64,000 bases of DNA from Toxorhynchites rutilus septentrionalis (GCF_029784135.1 NC_073746.1:71962042-72026041); one strand, 5' to 3'; positions 34,527 to 46,460 are shown, counted from the first letter of the stretch. The notes: a model not told the origin generated them from the letters alone. Program-made: numbers and translations.

Positions 34527-34810
34527 CGCTGGTAGCTATATGGATAACGTGGTCGTGTGAAATAGCTTTGCATTCCAGCCGGCCTTGGTTCGATCCCCAT
34601 TGACGTCGTATAGACTTTTTTTTGGCACAATCCCAAATGAAATGAGAAAAGAAAACAGAAAGAGATGTCTGCTCGCATACATACAAACCATTTTTGAGCT
34701 TTTAAAACAGCTCATTTGCGCATTTGACCCTCCAGCACACGAAATGGCATAATTTCTTCCAAAGATGGAATGTTTTCTGCCAACGCTAGTTTGGGTGTAG
34801 GCTAGAACAA
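34527..34810 (+). mobile_element. Probable tRNA-derived SINE, family C
   Basis: An A-box-like TAGCTATATGG near 34533 and a perfect B box GGTTCGATCCC at 34587-34597 lie at tRNA-like distance. A body of about 200 bp follows, ending near GGGTGTAGG. No clear target duplication or A tail was found, so ends are approximate. The head differs from families A and B. Confidence 0.5.
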
Positions 34811-35271
34811 ACAAGAAAGCTTTTTCTATGATAACTATTATTCATATATATTTGTTGATTGTTTTAGCTTACCCGTTTTTAAGATTGTTATTTGTGTCTT
34901 GAGTTCGATATCTTACACAAATTTAATCATATTACTGTCTCAAATCTATCTTTTCTCAAAAGCTATCGATTTTCATATGGGATTCTTCTTCTTCCTATGA
35001 GGGAAAGCGCTTTCTACAGAAATGTATTACTGTTGTTATCACGAATCGCCCGAAGTAAATCTGTTTTCTGTTCTATGGATCTACAAAAAATACATGGTGG
35101 GACAGTTATGAATAGAATATAAACATGGGACAATTGAACTTGATGTTGTTTTTTTAAAAGCTGGGAACAAACTATATGTTTTTTTATGTTTTTCCGTAAG
35201 ATTATGCACAAAAACAGCGTTTTATGAAGAAATGTGAAAATCGTCAAAAAGTAACATGGGACAACTATGCG
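34811..35271. other. AT-rich non-coding stretch with CATGGGACAA motifs
   Basis: CATGGTGGGACAGTTATG (35094), CATGGGACAATTG (35124) and CATGGGACAACTATG (35255) recur, so this may be the end of a MITE next to the LINE. No gene seen. Confidence 0.4.
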
Positions 35272-36016
35272 TAGAACGGCAGTACAGTTTTTGCTTTATC
35301 TCCGCCGAGACGCACCACGTTTCACAGGCGTACAGCAGTACGGATTTAACGTTTGAGTTAAAGATTCGGATTTTTGTATGTAGAGTGATATGGTTTGAGC
35401 GCCAAATATTTCGTAGAACTGCAAAGGCAGCCATGGCCTTACTGATCCGTGTGGCTATATCGGTCTTGGTACTACTATCCGGCGTTGTTCGGCTCCCAAG
35501 ATATTGGAACTATTCCACCTGTTCAAATCTTTGTCCCGCTACTGTGAAGCTAGAGGTATTGTCAGTGTTCACTACCATGGATTTAGTTTTGGCGACATTT
35601 ACTGCGAGACCTGCTGCTTGGAGGCTCTCGGAGAGGTCGTCTAGCTTGCTCTGCATATCACTTCGACGTTGGGAGAGCAATGCGATATGGTCCACGCATG
35701 ATCGGCGGGCACGGAATCTAGCTTGCTGCCGCCGGAGAGTAGCGTCGATTTTCTCCTGAATCCGGTTAAGGATTACCTTGCAGAGTATTTTGAGAGTAAC
35801 ACAAAGCAGCGTGATGCCGCGCCAGTTCCCGCATTCAGTTGGGTCTCCTTTCTTAGGGACTTTAACCAAAATTCCCTGCATCCAGTCCACCGGAAAAGTT
35901 GCGGTTTCCCATATATTGCTAAATAGCTGATGCATCATCTTGGCTGACAAGGCTGGGTCAGCTTTGAGCATCTCGGCTGAAATACAGTCTATTCCTGGCG
36001 CTCTACTGGACTTCAT
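35272..36016 (-). pseudogene. RTE-like reverse transcriptase with catalytic core deleted
   Basis: MKSSRAPGIDCISAEML begins the RT finger region and the frame proceeds to FRARRSCVDHIA, where full-length relatives continue for about 110 residues to the catalytic (F/Y)ADD box. Here the frame jumps directly to LLSQRRSDMQSKLDDL, the sequence normally found just after ADDIA. VNVAKTKSMVVNT (thumb) follows, then a nonsense codon after FEQVE, and DIATRISKAMAAFAVLRNIW...YACETW. The deletion keeps the frame and removes the active site. Confidence 0.82.
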
Positions 36017-36064
36017 ATTGCTGCTTCATTTTCAGACAGCGATGGCGCATCGAAGTTAACGCGA

Positions 36065-37402
36065 TTAATACGACGAACGACGAACTACGGGTGCTAAGCG
36101 CTGCTGGTTTTCTTGGTTACCGGCATTTGAGACTCGAAAGAGTTGCTCAAAGTGTTCAGTCCATCGTTTAAGCTGGTCTGTAGGGTCTGTCAGTAACTGA
36201 CCAGTTCTGTCTTTTAGCGGCATCTTCGTATTCATCCAAACACCACTAAGGCGGCGAGAAATGACGTACAACAGGCGGATATCACCATTGGCGGCGGCCA
36301 CTTCAGCTAGGGAGTTGGTCCAGGCTCTCTTGTCTCGTCTGCAAGCCTTCTCCATCTCAGCGTATCGTGGACGAGCGTCTGTCTTAGATGTTCTGGTTCA
36401 CGCTCGCTCAATGCCAGCTTTCGCTCCTCTCCGCTCATCGATCATCCTCCAGGTTTCATCTGAAATCCACTTCCTCCGCGTGCTGCGCACTTTGCCGAGG
36501 GTTTCATCACTGGTTGTGATAAAGGCGTTATTGATGCTACTCCACAGCTCTTCAACAGATCCACTAGCTAGCAACTCCGAGGCTCGTGATACAAGTAGCT
36601 CAACGCGAGCGACGCGCAGGCGTATCTCAGCGATGACAAGGTTATGGTCGGATGCAATATCGACGCTGCTCTTGTTGCATACATCAAGAAGACTCCTTCT
36701 CCATTTTCAGCTGATGCAGATGTGGTCGATTTGGTTTTCTGTTCGGCCGTCACGGGAAACCCACGTGACCTTATGTGCTGGTCGGTGGGGGAAGAGCGAT
36801 CCACCAATCACCATGTTGTTATTACCACAGAATTCTGTAAACAGCTCCCCGTTTTCAAGGTCCGTATTGTTTGAGTCAATCTTCGCATTGAGGTCACCTA
36901 AGCAGATTTGGATATCCCCCTTCGAGACTTTCTCAACCACACTGTTCAGCTGACTGTAGAAACTCTCTTTCTCTTGCAGGTCGGCAGCATCTGTTGGTGC
37001 ATAGCACTGCATTGCTGTAAGGTTACTAGCCCGTGTTCTAAATCTGGCAACGATTATTCTTCTGTCATTCGGTGCCCACCTCATCAGGGCCGCATGAGCC
37101 CCTGGGCTCAGTAGAAATCCAACTCCTCGTTCCCGGGGAGTATTTTCACCACGTATGCCAGAGTAAAGCAGGACTCGCCCGGATAATGTCTTGTGTTCAC
37201 CAGTGTTTGGCCAGCGGACTTCGCTTAGACCCAGGATTTCAAGCTTCAGGCGGCTAGCTTCCCATGCAAGTTGAGCCAGTTTGCCTTGCTGGGCAAGGGT
37301 GCAGTCTATTTTATACCTGCAGGTACGCGGAGTACCGATGGTACGCATTATCCAGTCATTTACCACATCTACCACATCTTGTGGCCCACGTAAATGGAGC
37401 AA
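36065..37402 (-). pseudogene. RTE-like AP endonuclease and linker
   Basis: The frame from 37402 reads ...GLSEVRWPNTGEHK (catalytic E), then CYAPTDAADLQEKE, ICLGDLNAKID (catalytic D-x-N), VTWVSRDGRTENQIDHICIS (H of the DH pair), all expected of an AP-type LINE endonuclease. The linker frame 36355-36065 (RRDKRAWTNSLAEVA...WTEHFEQLF) leads to the RT. Several frameshifts lie between 36710 and 36360. Confidence 0.85.
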
Positions 37403-37410
37403 TACTAGGA

Positions 37411-38500
37411 TAGAACTTGCAAATCACATTGGTATATATTCTCGATCAATGCAAACTGGGGGAGAAGGGCGGCGCTTAAGCTGTAAATGTTTTCTTTCTC
37501 CTCAATGTCAACGTCATTCAATCTTTGTTTTTGAGAGGCTTTAAACTTTGTAGATCATCCGCCTCTATACAATTGTGCCTCGCCGTTACGTTACGTTACG
37601 ATAGGAGAGCACAAAAAATACTGCAATTGTGTTGGAAAATGGGGGTGTTCGTTCATTCGTCGATTTGAACTATTTACGGATGCAGAACCATTATGTGTAG
37701 CATATCAAACTAATTTCAGAGATAAAAGGATAAGTAATTAAGGTATGTAAGCCACCACAAACCTTTCGCAGCTAAACGAGTTAATAATGTCAAAACTAGT
37801 TCATAAAAAAGTTACTTGTTTTCTGAATTGACATCCTTAAAGAAAATCATAGTTCCATAACGAAAAATTAGTTGTTCATTAAATTATAATTTCATGAAAA
37901 ACTAAATCTAGTTATTAGTTATGAAACAATGTATATTATGGTGCGTCTACATTAGAAAGATATTCAGATGGAGAAATATCATGCGATTTATAGAATCATG
38001 AGCGCGATGTTTATATAATTAATATATTCATCAATTCCTTCATGCAGTTTGAAATTTTGATAAATGCACGACAGTCATTCCATGGCAAACCAATGTAGTG
38101 GTTCTCGGATATCCTTGAAAAGTGGTAGTTTTGTTCCGTATCGCAAAATATTAGATCCGTATTTTTGAATTTTTTTTTAAAGTGTACATTTCCATTTTAG
38201 GGTATTCCTAAAAATTGCTTTTTCCCATTTTTTCCAAAAATGACCGAAAGACAAAAAAAAAGTAAATACACTGAATCTTTCTCTGAATCTGAAACTGATA
38301 TTGATGACTGCATCGGTCTGCATCGTCCTATGCATATCATTTCTTTGATCTCTCATCCAGCACTACATCTGTTTCCATCACTATGGAAGTTGAGTCCAAC
38401 GTGAATGACAATAACTAAAAGAAGCTTTTCTATTTACCAGACAAGAGCTCACACAGAAGCAAACTATATTTGAAGTCAACATTTGGTCAACAAATGTGAC
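37411..38500. other. AT-rich non-coding stretch, one dispersed repeat
   Basis: No gene recognised. It includes a GTTAC pentamer tract near 37580-37600 and the repeat at 38126-38250. Confidence 0.45.
38126..38250. repeat. Dispersed repeat shared with 62177-62300
   Basis: ATCGCAAAATATTAGA and TTTCCATTTTAGGGTATTCC here match ATCGCAAAATATTAGA and TTTCCGTTTTAGGGAGGCCC at 62194-62260, both followed by poly-T/C stretches and CCAAAA(A/C)TGA. Confidence 0.7.
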
Positions 38501-40085
38501 ACTCAGCACTCTCTCAAAGTGTCATCCCAAGCGAAACTCAATGTATGATATAGCAACCATCAAATTAACTTCCTTCTTCCTCTCCGGAAATAGCAGTACA
38601 CATTTTTCCTTCCATAGGAGACTTCTTATCAACCCTCCCATGCTCCCGATTTCCTCTCGCCGCTCAAGTAAGAAAAAAAAACATCTCCTTGCCGTTCCAT
38701 AGTCTCCAAGCACTAGATCCCGTCAGCTCAATAAGTTCGTTTCATTTGGTCCAAAACAGCTGTGACCCATCAGCGACATTATCTTCACTTGTATCTTTCT
38801 TCTGTGCCTCCAGCCGGGAAGCTGTGCGGAGGGCATAACCCAATTACTCCAAACATAAAAACTGGAAGAAAACACAATCGGTGCAAAGGGTGCGGGAGGG
38901 AGCGGTTGTTGGTAGTCGTGGCTCATGCGAGGAAAATAATCAACAACTTTATTCCTCTTCGGAGCGTAGAACTTTTTGCCTATCTTAGACACTGGGCATC
39001 CGACACGTCGGGACCGGGAAACGCACGCGAAAAGGGGGCCTAGGCATGCGGCCGCGCGGAAACTGTGTGGTCAAAAAGTTGACCAAAGTTTCATTTTGAC
39101 AGGCGGGCAGAGCAAATGGAAAAGTTGTCGTTGGGCTGGTTAAAAATAAATTTCCCGGTCTTACACACGCCACCACTCGGATCCGCAGAACTGCCAGAAT
39201 CAGGAACGGGGATGCCCTCCGCTCTGGTTGAAGTGTGCTAACGATGGTATGAAGACCGTAACGTGTTTTTCCTCGTTCCGTTTTTCGTCAGTGCCCCCGG
39301 AACGACGCGGGCACTCATCGTCGAGTTTCGGGTAATAAATCAATGGTTTTTTTTCTCTCTCTCCCAAATAAGAAAATTATTGCTTGTCATGAGCTGTGTT
39401 TAGGCTTTTGGAAGGCAAACTTTTCAATATTGGCACCCCTCCTTTTGCATGATGCGGCCATCGGGAGTAAAATTGGAAGTTAAATGTCTCGCGGCACTCC
39501 GAAACATGAGATGCGGGAACCGAGCTCTGTGAAGAACACAATTCGGTGACCGAAAGCGGAGTTCGGCTGCTGCGTAAATGAGAGTGTTTCCGAACGAAAG
39601 TATTGATTTCTACGCGTTCGACAGGCCAAATGTGGTTCCGTCAGTAGCATTCGTTTGAAGAAATTGTTCCGATAGATGCTCAATGATATTGACTTAAGAA
39701 CGTTCATACAATCAGGTGCGCTTCGCTTTCAAATTAACACTTGTCACGGAACATCCAACGTCATTGAATGAATTGAAACTGTTACTCCTTCTTCATCAAA
39801 GACTATATGTAATCCAAAATAATGCTGACCTAGTTGATCCTGTTGAAAGATAATTTGAAGTGAATACGAAGCATTGCTACATATATTAGGGTTGTGAAAC
39901 CTTTGACGCCACTTTTATCCCGAAAACAATGCTTAAATTCACGATATAATTCATTAATAGATTGGAAAATGTCATCAATAAGTCACTCACACTTTATCAG
40001 TCATCCTGCTAATGACCAGAAGGCGGCAGCAGTGAGGCTTTCCAAATGGCCTTTCTCAAGGCCGAGTGTTCAGATTCGTTTTTAA
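38501..40085. other. GC-richer island, no gene recognised
   Basis: 38.5-39.7 kb contains CG-rich sequence (GCATGCGGCCGCGCGG near 39045) and lacks transposon motifs. Frames such as 38762-39043 match nothing. It becomes AT-rich after 39.7 kb. Confidence 0.4.
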
Positions 40086-40190
40086 ATTGGCTGTTATCAA
40101 TGCACCTTGCATATTTAAAAACATTTTCCAATTTCAGTACTGTTCCTACAAAAACTACTACCGTATTTTCATAGAATTGTATATTAACTA

Positions 40191-41576
40191 CAGCGCGGAA
40201 TCGATTATATACAGTCTCCGATTTCTTTTCACTGTATATAACGAATCCTGTATATAATCGAGACAAAAAAAAATATATTTTTTTATTCGTTTTTTATGCA
40301 CATATTTTTCGTTTATTGAGGATGAAAGAAGAAGAAAATTTTAGACTCATCCCCCTAAAGTCAGAAAACACCTTTCTCACATGAAAAAAAATATTTTTTT
40401 CGAGAATCTCTCAGGAGGTGATAGATGTTCATATTTGATGGAAAAAATCCTTCTACGCATATGTTCGAATTTCAACAATGACAGAGTTCTAGAAGTTTTT
40501 TTTTTGTTTCGGACTCTGTTGCCTCAAACTGGCTCTCTATTAACCCTCCTGTACTCGCGTGCAAAATCATAACACGTATACTCGCGCACGGTGTCACAGA
40601 CCGAAAATTGAACTCTGTAATGTGTATTTTTCAGGATTTATTGGCGTTTATTTGAAGAAGAGGGTATGATTGAATGAAAAAACTCAAAAAATATGTTTTC
40701 TTTGTCTTTATTATGTTTTAATAGTCATTTAAGCCTCCTCAAAACATAGTAGTTTTCGATACTCCAACACAAATAACGAAATTCAAATTTTTCACTGTTG
40801 TTAATGAAAAGTAAGCAACTGAATATAATTCATGGAAGTATAAAGAGTTATAAAATAACATAAAAACGTATAAATCGATTGTGGTTTCATTGGAGTACGA
40901 ATCAGAACACCCATACTCGCGTCGGTGTGTCAGACCGAAAGTGTGAAAAAAGTGGCACACGTCCCTTTATACCAACATATGCGATACGCTCAATGATGAC
41001 GAACGACGAATAACGAAGCTAGAGAGAATCGCAAAGTCGAAGTCCTGGGAAATGAACGAATTATTGATTTCTCGGTCTGACAGACCAGTGCGCGAGTATA
41101 GGAGTGTTAAAAAGTACGCCACGTAAGCCAGTTATGTTACTTTCATTTGAAAGATGAGAAAACTTAGTACAAGATATAGTAGTGGAACATCTAAATTAAT
41201 GTATCTCAATAACATTTTGGAAGTGAAAAATTTAAAAGTAATTTTGAATGGGTAATTATTGATTTTATCCCAAAAATTTATATTAAACTTGATTGTTTCT
41301 ATCAATAAAATTAAAGCTCTTGAACCACTCTAAAATTTTTCCTTTGACGCCCAACTTCTATCTTTCTTAATTTCGCTGCAATATCGATTAAAACAATTCC
41401 TGGTGAAAATTCAAGCAATATTTTCAAAAATCGCGATTTTTTCCCCACTATACTTATAATAGCCTCTCAAATTTCACCTTAACGTTGAAAGGTTACATTT
41501 TTTCTTCAAATAAATAGTATTTGAACAATCAAAAAAAAAAAATTTTTTCTAATTGTATATAATCGAGTCCGACCTG
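40191..41576. mobile_element. pogo-like element nested in the Tc1-like arm
   Basis: The ends CAGCGCGGAATCGATTATAT and (reverse complement) CAGGTCGGACTCGATTATAT are inverted repeats, flanked by TA at 40189-40190 and 41577-41578. Extra ATAATCGA/TCGATTAT copies lie inside. Its interior from 41576 inward matches the copies at 59091 and 11557-11715. It is non-coding and is itself split by the piggyBac-type MITE. Confidence 0.85.
40544..41106. mobile_element. piggyBac-type MITE at TTAA
   Basis: TTAA at 40540-40543 and 41107-41110 flanks ends CCCTCCTGTACTCGCG and (reverse complement) CACTCCTATACTCGCG. Subterminal repeats ACTCGCG..CGGTGT.TCAGACCGA occur at 40575, 40914 and 41075. TTAA targeting and the CCCT/CACT ends are piggyBac hallmarks. 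At 563 bp and with no transposase it is non-autonomous. Confidence 0.88.
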
Positions 41577-41862
41577 TATTACTTTCAAGTAATTAACAAG
41601 TTTTGCCATTTTTGTTAGTTTTTGTTCACTTATAATACCTACATGACTGACAAAAATGAAAACCCACCCCAAAAAATAATATTAAAATCATCCAAAACCT
41701 TTGAGAAACCCCTTATTTCCACCTGTTATGACAGCTGTGCGATATCATTTACAACCTATCAGTTGTTCAGTTGACGCGATATGAATAAAGTGTTGTTTAT
41801 GTTGACACACAAAAATCGATTGTTGTTGTCTACACAAAAAGATTTCAACTAAACCAAATTGG

Positions 41863-42707
41863 GTGGAAAAAAAAGTCCGAAATCTTGTTGTTCACGATCA
41901 TTTGCAGCAGATTTCACAGCGGAAGATTGCAGAAAAGTTCGGAATAAGCCAGGGAGAAGTCCATGAAATTGTGCACAAGCACAAAGCTTACGGTTCGCTT
42001 GCTGACAAATCCGGAAGAGGCCGTCGTCGGAAGACCGATAGCCGGGAAGTGAATAAATCTCCAAAAGTATCAGTCAAAGTCATTAAGGAAAACCTCTCGT
42101 TGGCGGTATCGGTCAGAACCTGAGCATGGACAAAAAGGCAGTTCCACAACAAAGCATGATAACAAACCCAAAGACTTTTGGAAAAAAGTACTTTGGACTG
42201 ACGAATCGAAATTTGAGCATCTCATCTAGAAGCGACGCTAAAGAGTGATGAAGTGATGATAAAAGATTGCAGGAACGTCATTTTCAGGCTACAGTGATGG
42301 TGTGGGGATGCTTTTTCTGGGCTGGTGTGGGAAATCTGGTGCGAATTCACGGAATCACGAGAGCATATGTCTGCATTGGCATCCTTGGGGACAAACTGGC
42401 TTCATTTTCCAACAGGACAATGACCCGAAGCATACTGCTAAGAAGACCGAAGCCTATTTCCGTTAACGCAAATTCAAGAGGTTTTCCCTTGAATGGTCAC
42501 CACAAAGCCCTGATCTTAACCCGATTGAGAACCTGGGGATCATTTTCGACAACAAAGTGGTGGAAGATGCTGTCACTAATAAGGACACTTATTCCACAGC
42601 TCTCCAGAAGGCTTGGAACGAAATCACCTCAGCACCTCCAGAACTTGGTCGATAGTAAGCTCAAACGTCTTCAACAGGTCATTGAAGCTTCAGGAGGCCA
42701 CACTTAA
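41863..42707 (+). pseudogene. Tc1-like DD34E transposase, broken
   Basis: The reading frame opens at GTG (41863), apparently a mutated ATG, with EKKVRNLVVHDHLQQ and the paired-type helix QRKIAEKFGISQGEVHEIV. Basic GRGRRRKT follows. A deletion then removes the region up to the first catalytic block, WTDESKFE (about 42195). VMVWGCF, FQQDNDPKHTAKKTEAYFR (second D) and SPQSPDLNPIENL (E) follow in shifting frames, ending near 42707. At least three frameshifts. The family normally has about 340 residues. Confidence 0.88.
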
Positions 42708-43321
42708 TATTGATGTTTTCAACTTTGTTGCTTTCATTGTTTGATTTGAGATTCCTCGAACTTGGATTTTTATACCTGTTTTTTATTTTTTATTTAGCGT
42801 GCCATTGAAATAAAATGTTTGGTTGAGGTCTTATGAATTGAATTCAGCTAAATATGATGGAAATGCAATGGAAAATGTTGTTTTTTATTTATACTTTTGT
42901 TTAACAGAATTGTTTTGTTATTTGAACAAAAATGAGAAAATCGTTATCTAATTCTGTTTTTAATACAATGTAAACAACACATTGTGTATATCGCTTCAAT
43001 ATCGATTACTAACAATTCCGAACAGCTCTAACTGTCCTAACATGAAGAAACGAGGGGTTACTCAAAGGTCTTGGGTGATTTTAATATTATTTTTTGAGGG
43101 TGGCCTTTTTTTTTGTCAACGAATATTTGCATACATTAGAAAAGTCATGTAAGGGAGTAAACGAAATCTAACGAAAATGACAAAACTTGGTAATTACTTG
43201 AAAGAGTTATAGTTAACAAACAACTCTATAAAATTACGGTAGTAGTTTTTGATGAAATAATCCAGAAATTGAGAAAAGTTTCTAAACATCCAAGGTGGGT
43301 TTTTTGTTATGCCTATCACTG

Positions 43322-45170
43322 TAGTTTGCGCATATTCTGAGAATACATTATGAGGCAAAAGATCTTGCACTCCCATTCAATACGGTAGCTAAATAGAAAC
43401 TGAGGGTGGCCAGAGGGATGGCAATATTTACAGTGCGTTCACAGATGCAGAATTGATGTGGTGCAAAAATACGGAAGCACTTTCCACCAGACGGCATGAA
43501 AATCGACGCGGTGCCTCAACCGAACGAAATTGCACCACTGTGTGCAATATCTTTCTTCGATTCTTCCTTTGTATCGAGCAAACAGCTGTGTCTGACATCA
43601 GCGTTGAGAACGACTGTTGTCTGCTAGACGGAGCGAAACTGTGACTTGAATAATGAGGATCATGGCTTGAACTATAGAAACTTTTAAAAAATTTTGTTCA
43701 TTCTCCTCTAGCCTTGAAAAGGTCAATTTGAAAAACTAAATTCGACTCTCGGTCTTAAGAAAATCCATTTAGAAAACCTATCGGCCGTCTGGTCGCTAGC
43801 TGGATGACTGATGAATGCTTTGAAATCGCGAATAGCTTATCCACATTATTGAAAAAGGCGGGGCTTAAATGCAATATTCTCTCTATCTACACTGTCTGAA
43901 GAATGAACGCTGCATTTTGTATTCCTTTTTCATGAAAAGTAGAAGGGTCTGAACCAAAGGCACATACGAAAACGTGACGTAGGATTTTGAGAATAATTTG
44001 TAACTGTTTAGAAACCCGTGAATTTAACTCATTCAGTGCTCCAAATGTTGATTCTAGAAAAACTATTTGTAATATGAGCTGAACTAAATATGGATAAAAT
44101 CAGATAGATAGATAATCCCACATCAACACGAAACACTCGACATTCCCTTATTTTCTTGTATCGATGTTCATAAATGTTATTTAATTTGACTGAATACGAG
44201 AAGAAGCCATCATCTAACAGTGCATTCTTCAACCTATGTTTAAAAAGTCAGCTTACCTCGGCGATATTTTCCTTGTATGAAACATTGTCTATGGAGACTC
44301 GTAGTAATTATATTGACAGATTAGATATCTTGTGAACTTTGTGAGAAATCTGTGATTTGGGACAGTGCAGCTGGCTAAATAAAACTATTAGTATTTTTGA
44401 TGAAATTTTGGGAATAATAGACTATCTTCCATGTCTTATCCTCTCTTTTGAGTCTGATAAGTAACATAATTCTTAATATACATCGATTCAACTTGTTCAC
44501 CACAAAAAACAACATGTGAGAACGAAAAAGGAAACCATACCATGGAATATAGAGGGACAACGCAGTTCACCTAAGTGAACCCGTTATTTTGAACCGTTTT
44601 TGAACATTGAATGTTAGCTGGAAGCTACTGGAAGCTACCTCACAGCTATTCATGTCCTGGCATCACGCATTTTTTTGTAATTTCTGATGCGACCCAACAT
44701 AGATTCCATTAAATATCAAGCTTATTAGTATTTGAATCAAAGAAAAAATGTAGATTTTTCAATTTTTACAGACATTCCGGTAATGGTTTCCACGATAAAG
44801 TGCGCAATAGACTGAAAGCAACGAAAAGAATTTTTTTTTCCATTTGCTTTCACATAGAAAATTTTTTATTTAACCCATTCAAGAATTGTATCAGCTTCCT
44901 CCGATGTTTTTTGTGATAAACAAAAAGCATATAAATATTACACATGAATTAGGAAAAACATTAAATTGAAAATTTAAAGCATAACAATATCTTATATTTT
45001 TTTAGTTTTCTCCAAGCTTTTCCGTTATACTCCAACATCCGTTACATTTTTCGTAGAATGACTCCTTTATATAGAAATCAGTAGTCCTACGTCAACAAAA
45101 TAAGAAATTATTTTTTCGTTGTTATTACACATATAAAATAGTTTAAAATAAAGTAACACGAGATAGGCCA
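43322..45170. other. AT-rich non-coding stretch, no gene recognised
   Basis: Only the dispersed repeat at 43715-43850 stands out. Short frames such as 43453-43644 and 44029-44232 match nothing. Confidence 0.45.
43715..43850. repeat. Dispersed repeat, copies also at 47520-47640 and 58185-58300
   Basis: All three share the order (T)AGCCTTGAA(A/G)AGGTCAATTTGAAAA-like sequence, a CTCGGTCTT/CTCGGCCTT block, and GTC(T/C)GGTCGCTAGCTG(G) in two of them. The class is unknown. Confidence 0.6.
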
Positions 45171-45179
45171 ACCTGCAAA

Positions 45180-45275
45180 GCCTACGACCGCAGGTAAAGT
45201 ATAGCTGAGCCTAGGCTCATGGCGTTCTAAATATGAATCGCACCTTGGAAGTTAAACAATACTGAGCCATCAGAC
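45180..45275 (+). pseudogene. Possible 5S rRNA-related fragment
   Basis: GCCTACGACC at 45180 is the start of an insect-type 5S rRNA. GTTCT...GAATCGCACC and then GAAGTTAAACAA...TGAGCC (45248 on) resemble the internal 5S region GATCACCGAAGTTAAGCAA...GGGCC. Spacing is about 20 nt too long and the middle is poor. It could be a decayed 5S pseudogene, a 5S-headed SINE remnant, or chance. Confidence 0.27.
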
Positions 45276-45289
45276 ATCATCGGCTTACT

Positions 45290-46460
45290 TCTCAATTAAT
45301 CGTCAACATTGGAACCAATCAATCCAATAGCCTCTCGAAGCTGCCCCTCCTCCATCTGACACAGCTCAAACAGTTGATTGTTTCTAATTACATTCACCGA
45401 ACCACTTGTCAACCCATTCCAATGACGCGATAGAAGGGCCTCCCGACAAGACATTGCAATCCACCTACCCCTCGAGTGTGAGTATGTGCCAACCAGCGGC
45501 GAATGGACAGTAGCCGATCAGTTAATCAGACTGTCAGAACTCCGTAATTCAATCGCACGACAACAGGATTATTGGGTACCGACTGCAGTCGGCCGACGGC
45601 AGACTGCATTCGAGCCCTCCCGCCCCCACAGCCATCAATCATCATTCATCCATTTCACCCGCCCATCTTCCGATGGCGATGGACAGCACACAGTGGTGTG
45701 CAACAAATAAACAATGGCGGAAAATGATAAATTGTCGTGGAAGCGAATAATGCAATAAAATGTTATAAATTTCAATTGCAACTGAATCGCATTGCCACAA
45801 TACACTTACTTCAGGCGGCAAGTCGGCTTTGGCAAGTTTGTTGAGTGCACTTAGATTTTCATTGCACAGCGAAATTGATTTACGCCTTTTTTTGCGGAAT
45901 GCGCGCGGAATGTGAATGTCTACGCGGCGGCAGGAGACGCGTGGTGCGCTACGGTAAAGCAACAATTTCGTTTTTGATTCTCTTGACTTAGTGCTGAGTT
46001 TGTGTGTCTCGTCACCTTGCCTAGCGAAACCGGCAGGCCACAATCAAACATTTTTTCGCACTTTGCTCCGAGAGGAGAGCTTGTTAGCCAGTCGGCGCGA
46101 GTCGGTGTGAAAATGATACTCACTCAAGTACTTAGCCTCATGAATAGGACTGTTTCCCTCCTGGCTCCCACCGGCGACGAAGAGAGCCGGAGAAAGGTGG
46201 AAAAGGGGTCTGAACTGAAGTGCACTTGAAGTGAGTATGAACAAGATTGCACATTCCAAGGGTGATAGAGGTTGTGTGCAAATAATGAAACGAATTAAAT
46301 GGTCTCTTTTTTCTTGTTTTTCCCCCTCGAGCTCACTTGTTGTGATGATGGGATATCACAGCTCTCGAGCCGGAGAGGGGTCACTTATGGCAAAGCAAAG
46401 AGGGATAAACAAACGCGCAAACAGTCATACCAAAGGTGAAAAGGGCAGCAAGTAATTTGA
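45290..46460. other. GC-richer island, no gene recognised
   Basis: Single-copy-looking sequence with frames on both strands (45642-46043 minus, 46002-46229 plus) that match nothing known. AT-rich clusters (GATAAATTGTCG, AATAATGCAATAAAATG near 45725) sit between GC-rich segments. Probable host intronic or intergenic DNA. Confidence 0.4.

Larger units (their letters stand above)
35272..37410 (-). mobile_element. RTE-like LINE, 3'-truncated and lacking the RT core
   Basis: The order on minus is endonuclease (37402-36707), linker (36700-36065), then RT and C-terminal part (36016-35272). The endonuclease start RYKIDCTLAQQGKLAQ and the RT block AEMLKADPALSAKMMH with VKVPKKGDPTECGNWRGITLL are typical of RTE/BovB-type LINEs. 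It stops in the C-terminal domain (KLYCRST) without a tail, and has frameshifts at several places. Codon-level GC is higher than the flanking DNA. Confidence 0.85.
40090..43321 (+). mobile_element. Tc1-like element with long inverted repeats, host of two nested insertions
   Basis: The right arm (about 42950-43321) is the inverted match of the left arm split into 40090-40190 and 41577-41850. Shared blocks include AAAAACTACTACCGTA, AAGTAATTA.CAAGTTTTG, AATAATATTAAAATCA and ACCTTTGAG. The right end reads CACTG followed by TA at 43322-43323; the left end is decayed. The transposase relic lies between the arms. The pogo-like element at 40191-41576 was inserted at a TA inside the left arm. Confidence 0.78.
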
